Below, one piece after another: positions 6,198 to 9,545 of a DNA stretch of 9,545 nt. A program made the translations under genes and the position numbers. The notes beneath the pieces were generated by a model that made no database searches, was not told the origin of the DNA, and worked only from the letters and a program-made list of their open reading frames with translations. Every line of letters begins with the position of its first letter. Within the stretch, counting starts at the first letter, position 1. The stretch covers positions 1 to 9,545 of the forward strand of contig QQUM01000058.1 of the NCBI GenBank assembly GCA_008501545.1, written 5' to 3'. Source of the DNA: Calditrichota bacterium (lineage in GTDB: Bacteria; Zhuqueibacterota; Zhuqueibacteria; Zhuqueibacterales; Geothermadaptataceae).

Positions 6198-8543
6198 ATG
6201 GATATGGCTGAAAATCAAGATAGAACGGCGCATCTTTTAGCGAAAATGGATGCGCTCTTGCGAAAGCATGAAGCTATTTCGCAGGAGGTGACTGAACTAA
6301 AGGAAGAAATCCAGCAGCTCCAAAAAGAAGACGTGGATGTTGCTTCGAAAACTGCAGATAAACATGCAGAACAGAAAATATCAAAACAAAAAGAAGCAGA
6401 AATCGAGAAACCTCGACCAGAGGCTAGCAAACACTCTACGGCTAAAGCGGCACAATCTTCCCATTTCAAAACCGATCTAGAAAAATTCATCGGTGAAAAT
6501 CTCATCAATAAAATCGGCATTATAATCATTGTTTTCGGTGTGGCCATCGGCGCAAAGTATGCCATCGACAACCAACTCATCAGCCCGCTTGTGCGCATCG
6601 TTTTAGGATATTTGGTTGGTCTTGGTTTGTTTGGATTTGCTGTCAAGTTGAAAAAGAACTACCATAAGTTCAGTGCAGTTCTTCTCAGCGGCTCCATGGC
6701 GATTGAATATTTCATCACCTACGCCGCCTACAGTTTTTATGGCCTCATCCCGCAAAGTCTGGCTTTTGCACTGATGGTCATCTTTACGGTTTTCACAGTG
6801 CTGGCCTCACTCAAATACAATCAACAAGTGATCGCTTTGTTTGGATTGGTCGGCGCGTATGCAGTGCCATTTTTATTAAGCGAGGAATCCGGTCGCATCG
6901 GCGTGTTATTCACTTACATCGCAATCATCAATATCGGTATTCTGGCGATCGCGGTGCGGAAACACTGGAAAGCACTGAATTTTTTTGCATTTATTTTTAC
7001 ATGGTTAACCTATGCAGCCTGGCTTGAAGAAGATTACGTAACGGATGTGCACTTTACGTTTGCATTGGTTTTTCTCAGTGTTTTCTTTCTTGTATTTTAT
7101 GCCACATTTCTCGCATATAACGTCATCAAAAACCAGGCTTTTGTTTTAAAAGTTGATATTTGGCTCGTAGTGGCAAACGCACTCGTTTTTTATGGCTTTG
7201 GTTATGCAATTCTTTCAGATCACGAACCTGGCGAGCACTTCTTGGGTTTGTTTACGCTAATAAATGCTTTCATTCATTTTTCGGTGGCCGTTTCGCTTTC
7301 CAAACGCGAAGGCTCGGATAGAAACCTGTTCTATCTCATTGTTGGCCTGGCATTACTCTTCATCACGATTGCTGTCCCGGTGCAGTTCGATGGCAAATGG
7401 GTTACGCTGGTTTGGGCAGGCGAGGGCGCACTTCTATTCTGGATTGGGCGCTCGAAATCCATTCCGGTTTACGAGCGGTTATCTTATCCGCTTATTTTAC
7501 TTTGCCTCATCAGCCTGGTGCATGATTGGAGCCAGATCTACAACGTTTACATACAAGATAATCCGGAAGTATTCATTCGCCCAATTTTCAATATTCATTT
7601 TTTGACTTCAGCGTTTGTTGTTATTTCATTTGGATTCATAAACTGGCTGCACCGAAATAATAGCTGGTCTGTTCAATCATCAACAAATAAACACTTAAGG
7701 CAACTCGTTACTATTTTGTTGCCGACCTTTTTCATCTCGGTTCTATATTACACATTTCAGCTTGAAATTAGCTTATATTGGGACCAAATGTTGGCAAGTT
7801 CAGCAGTGGAGGTTGTTAAAGAAAGTGGAAACGCAGCCACTTACTACGATTGGGATAATGAAAAATTTAAAGAAATCTGGATAATAAATTACACGCTGGT
7901 TTTCTTTGCATTATTCACAGTTGCCAATATAATGCGAATTAGAAACCACCAGGTTGGCGTGATGAATGTCATCTTTAATACACTGATAATTTTATCCTTT
8001 CTCATGATAGGTTTGTCTTCCCTGAGTGCGTTGCGTTCCAGCTATCTTCAGCAGACTCTTGCTGAATATTACACACATGATTGGTTCAATATCGGTATCC
8101 GGTACGTTGCCTATCTCTGCGTGGCATTTGTTTTGGTCGTCACAAACAGATTGCTGCAGCAAGACTTCATAAAGGTTCGTTTTCGAAAATTCTATGATTT
8201 TCTGCTCCACATAACCATTCTTTGGATTTTGAGTAGTGAGCTGATCAACTGGCTAAAAATTTCAGGCGTGACACAAACAGACAAACTTGGACTCAGCATT
8301 TTATGGGGTATTTATGCCTCATTCGTTGTTATCCTGGGAATTTGGCATCGGAAAAAATATTTACGGGTTGGTGCAATTATCTGGTTTGCCGTCACGCTTG
8401 CTAAATTGTTTTTATACGATATTGCACATTTTGGTACAATCTCCAAAACGGTTGTGTTGATTTTACTCGGCACGCTGCTTTTAGCGATCTCGTTTCTCTA
8501 CAATAAATACAAGGCTCAAATTTATGATGATGCCTCAGAATAG
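6198..8543 (+). CDS. DUF2339 family polytopic membrane protein
   Basis: This 781-aa inner-membrane protein is of unknown function. Residues 10-45 form a probable coiled coil (LLAKMDALLRKHEAISQEV), and 46-90 are a charged, K/E/A-rich linker. The membrane domain opens with FIGENLINKIG (97-107), the family's hallmark entry segment. By eye about 22 hydrophobic segments follow to the end. Other family-typical parts are the WAGEGALLFWIGR stretch near 406-418 (region starting at W401) and the C-terminal AKLFLYDIAHFGTISK followed by a last membrane helix. A hydrophilic loop near 525-560 is likely exposed. Length and layout are normal for DUF2339. The start is uncertain: ATG 6198 and ATG 6204 are two codons apart in the same frame and neither has a strong Shine-Dalgarno sequence (GGGATGG at 6195-6201 is the nearest purine run). 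It lies 79 bp after the GGT-like gene, which may or may not share its transcript. Confidence 0.88.
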   Translation: MDMAENQDRTAHLLAKMDALLRKHEAISQEVTELKEEIQQLQKEDVDVASKTADKHAEQKISKQKEAEIEKPRPEASKHSTAKAAQSSHFKTDLEKFIGENLINKIGIIIIVFGVAIGAKYAIDNQLISPLVRIVLGYLVGLGLFGFAVKLKKNYHKFSAVLLSGSMAIEYFITYAAYSFYGLIPQSLAFALMVIFTVFTVLASLKYNQQVIALFGLVGAYAVPFLLSEESGRIGVLFTYIAIINIGILAIAVRKHWKALNFFAFIFTWLTYAAWLEEDYVTDVHFTFALVFLSVFFLVFYATFLAYNVIKNQAFVLKVDIWLVVANALVFYGFGYAILSDHEPGEHFLGLFTLINAFIHFSVAVSLSKREGSDRNLFYLIVGLALLFITIAVPVQFDGKWVTLVWAGEGALLFWIGRSKSIPVYERLSYPLILLCLISLVHDWSQIYNVYIQDNPEVFIRPIFNIHFLTSAFVVISFGFINWLHRNNSWSVQSSTNKHLRQLVTILLPTFFISVLYYTFQLEISLYWDQMLASSAVEVVKESGNAATYYDWDNEKFKEIWIINYTLVFFALFTVANIMRIRNHQVGVMNVIFNTLIILSFLMIGLSSLSALRSSYLQQTLAEYYTHDWFNIGIRYVAYLCVAFVLVVTNRLLQQDFIKVRFRKFYDFLLHITILWILSSELINWLKISGVTQTDKLGLSILWGIYASFVVILGIWHRKKYLRVGAIIWFAVTLAKLFLYDIAHFGTISKTVVLILLGTLLLAISFLYNKYKAQIYDDASE

Positions 8544-8586
8544 AACGAATAAGGAATTATCAATTTAGTGAGAGCTGAAAATTATC

Positions 8587-8632
8587 TTGTCAAAAACATG
8601 TTAAATTGAATACAAACGAAAATTTTGGAGGA
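8587..8632 (+). promoter_or_regulatory. Candidate promoter and ribosome binding site for the spmA-spmB pair
   Basis: TTGTCA (8587-8592, five of six matches to the -35 consensus), an 18-bp spacer and TACAAA (8611-8616, four of six) could form a sigma70-type promoter giving a very short leader. The ribosome binding site GGAGGA (8627-8632) is strong and 6 nt from ATG 8639. The site decides the start: an upstream in-frame TTG at 8606 would add 11 residues but has no comparable signal. The promoter is tentative and the ribosome binding site is solid. Confidence 0.4.
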
Positions 8633-8638
8633 TTGAAT

Positions 8639-9265
8639 ATGCTGAATTATGTTTGGTTTGCCCTTGTCGCTATCGCATTTATTACAGCAATTTTTACTGG
8701 AAAAATGCCAGAAGTCGGTACGGCTGCTGTGAGTGGAGCTGAGACTGCTGTGAATATTTCTCTCGGCCTGATTGGCATCATGGCGCTTTGGCTTGGTATT
8801 ATGAAAATAGCTGAAGAAGCTGGTCTGATAAAACTCTTGGCAAACATCATCAAGCCGATCACAAAACGTCTTTTTCCTGAAATACCACCGGATCACCCGG
8901 CAATGGGGGCCATGTTGCTCAATTTAGCTGCAAACTGGCTTGGGCTCTCAAACGCAGCCACACCGCTCGGCTTGAAAGCGATGGAAGAATTGCAATCCCT
9001 GAATAAATCAACAGACACAGCTTCAAACTCACAGGTTCTGTTTTTGGCAATGAATACAGCAAGCATCACATTTATACCTGCAACAATTATAGGCGTGCGT
9101 GTTGCGGCCGGATCGAAAGATCCCTTTAGCATTATTGCAACATCCCTTTTTGCTTCCACGTGCGCTACCATTGTCGCGATTATTGTCGCAAAATTACTGG
9201 GTCGTCTCAAAGTTTTTAAAAAAACAGATCCTAATCTTGCATCGATTGAAAAAACAGAAAAATAA
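8639..9265 (+). CDS. spmA: SpmA-like nucleoside-recognition (Gate) domain membrane protein
   Basis: This 208-aa integral membrane protein is closely similar in layout to Bacillus subtilis SpmA, needed there for spore core dehydration. Outside spore formers its role is unknown; the Gate domain is shared with nucleoside and ion transporters, so transport is the usual guess. Membrane segments lie near 3-20, 40-58, 90-105, 133-155 and 165-187. Family signatures are LWLGIMKIAEEAGL (50-63), FPEIPPDHPAMG (79-90) and NWLGLSNAATPLGLKAMEEL (99-118). The C-terminal tail after 188 is basic then polar and probably cytoplasmic. The start at ATG 8639 follows the strong GGAGGA at 8627-8632. spmB begins only 12 bp downstream, as in the conserved spmAB pair, so the two products very likely act together. 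Confidence 0.9.
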   Translation: MLNYVWFALVAIAFITAIFTGKMPEVGTAAVSGAETAVNISLGLIGIMALWLGIMKIAEEAGLIKLLANIIKPITKRLFPEIPPDHPAMGAMLLNLAANWLGLSNAATPLGLKAMEELQSLNKSTDTASNSQVLFLAMNTASITFIPATIIGVRVAAGSKDPFSIIATSLFASTCATIVAIIVAKLLGRLKVFKKTDPNLASIEKTEK

Positions 9266-9277
9266 GGAATAATATCC

Positions 9278-9545
<268 letters not shown>

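Noticed and set aside
8606..8638. TTG 8606 as start of spmA
   Set aside because: It has no ribosome binding site, adds residues absent from the SpmA family as remembered, and the strong GGAGGA at 8627-8632 serves ATG 8639.

Overview
The window reads as chromosomal DNA from a Gram-negative-type bacterium that probably does not form spores. Base composition is moderate, and the protein families are typical of environmental lineages around the FCB superphylum (for example KSB1 or Calditrichota-like). That placement is inferred from gene content only. All recognisable genes lie on the + strand. No tRNA, rRNA, CRISPR array, transposase or phage gene was seen.

Layout. (1) 155-2959: a secreted M14-family zinc carboxypeptidase with a C-terminal glutamine-amidotransferase-like domain; the start is best placed at a GTG behind a strong ribosome binding site. 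(2) 2994-3335 and 3332-4249: a small TfoX N-terminal-domain protein, overlapping by ATGA with a DapA/NanA-superfamily class I aldolase. (3) 4250-4618: a 369-bp gap holding an intricate nested inverted-repeat element (4305-4533), the most unusual feature of the window. (4) 4619-6118: a gamma-glutamyltransferase-family Ntn-hydrolase without signal peptide and with several substrate-binding positions changed. (5) 6198-8543: a DUF2339 polytopic membrane protein with about 22 membrane segments. (6) 8639-9265 and 9278-9545 (cut by the window end): an spmA-spmB pair of nucleoside-recognition (Gate) domain membrane proteins.

How the genes might work together. The first three genes are tightly spaced and probably co-transcribed. 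The aldolase start overlaps the TfoX-like stop, which suggests translational coupling. The carboxypeptidase is exported, whereas the aldolase and the GGT-like enzyme look cytoplasmic, so peptide or amino-acid scavenging is a loose common theme. Nothing in the sequence proves it. DUF2339 and SpmAB are membrane proteins of poorly known function, and their adjacency may be incidental. I do not see a clear new multi-gene system. The points most worth a second look are the nested palindromic element, the altered GGT-like active site, and the aldolase lacking the DHDPS signature arginine.
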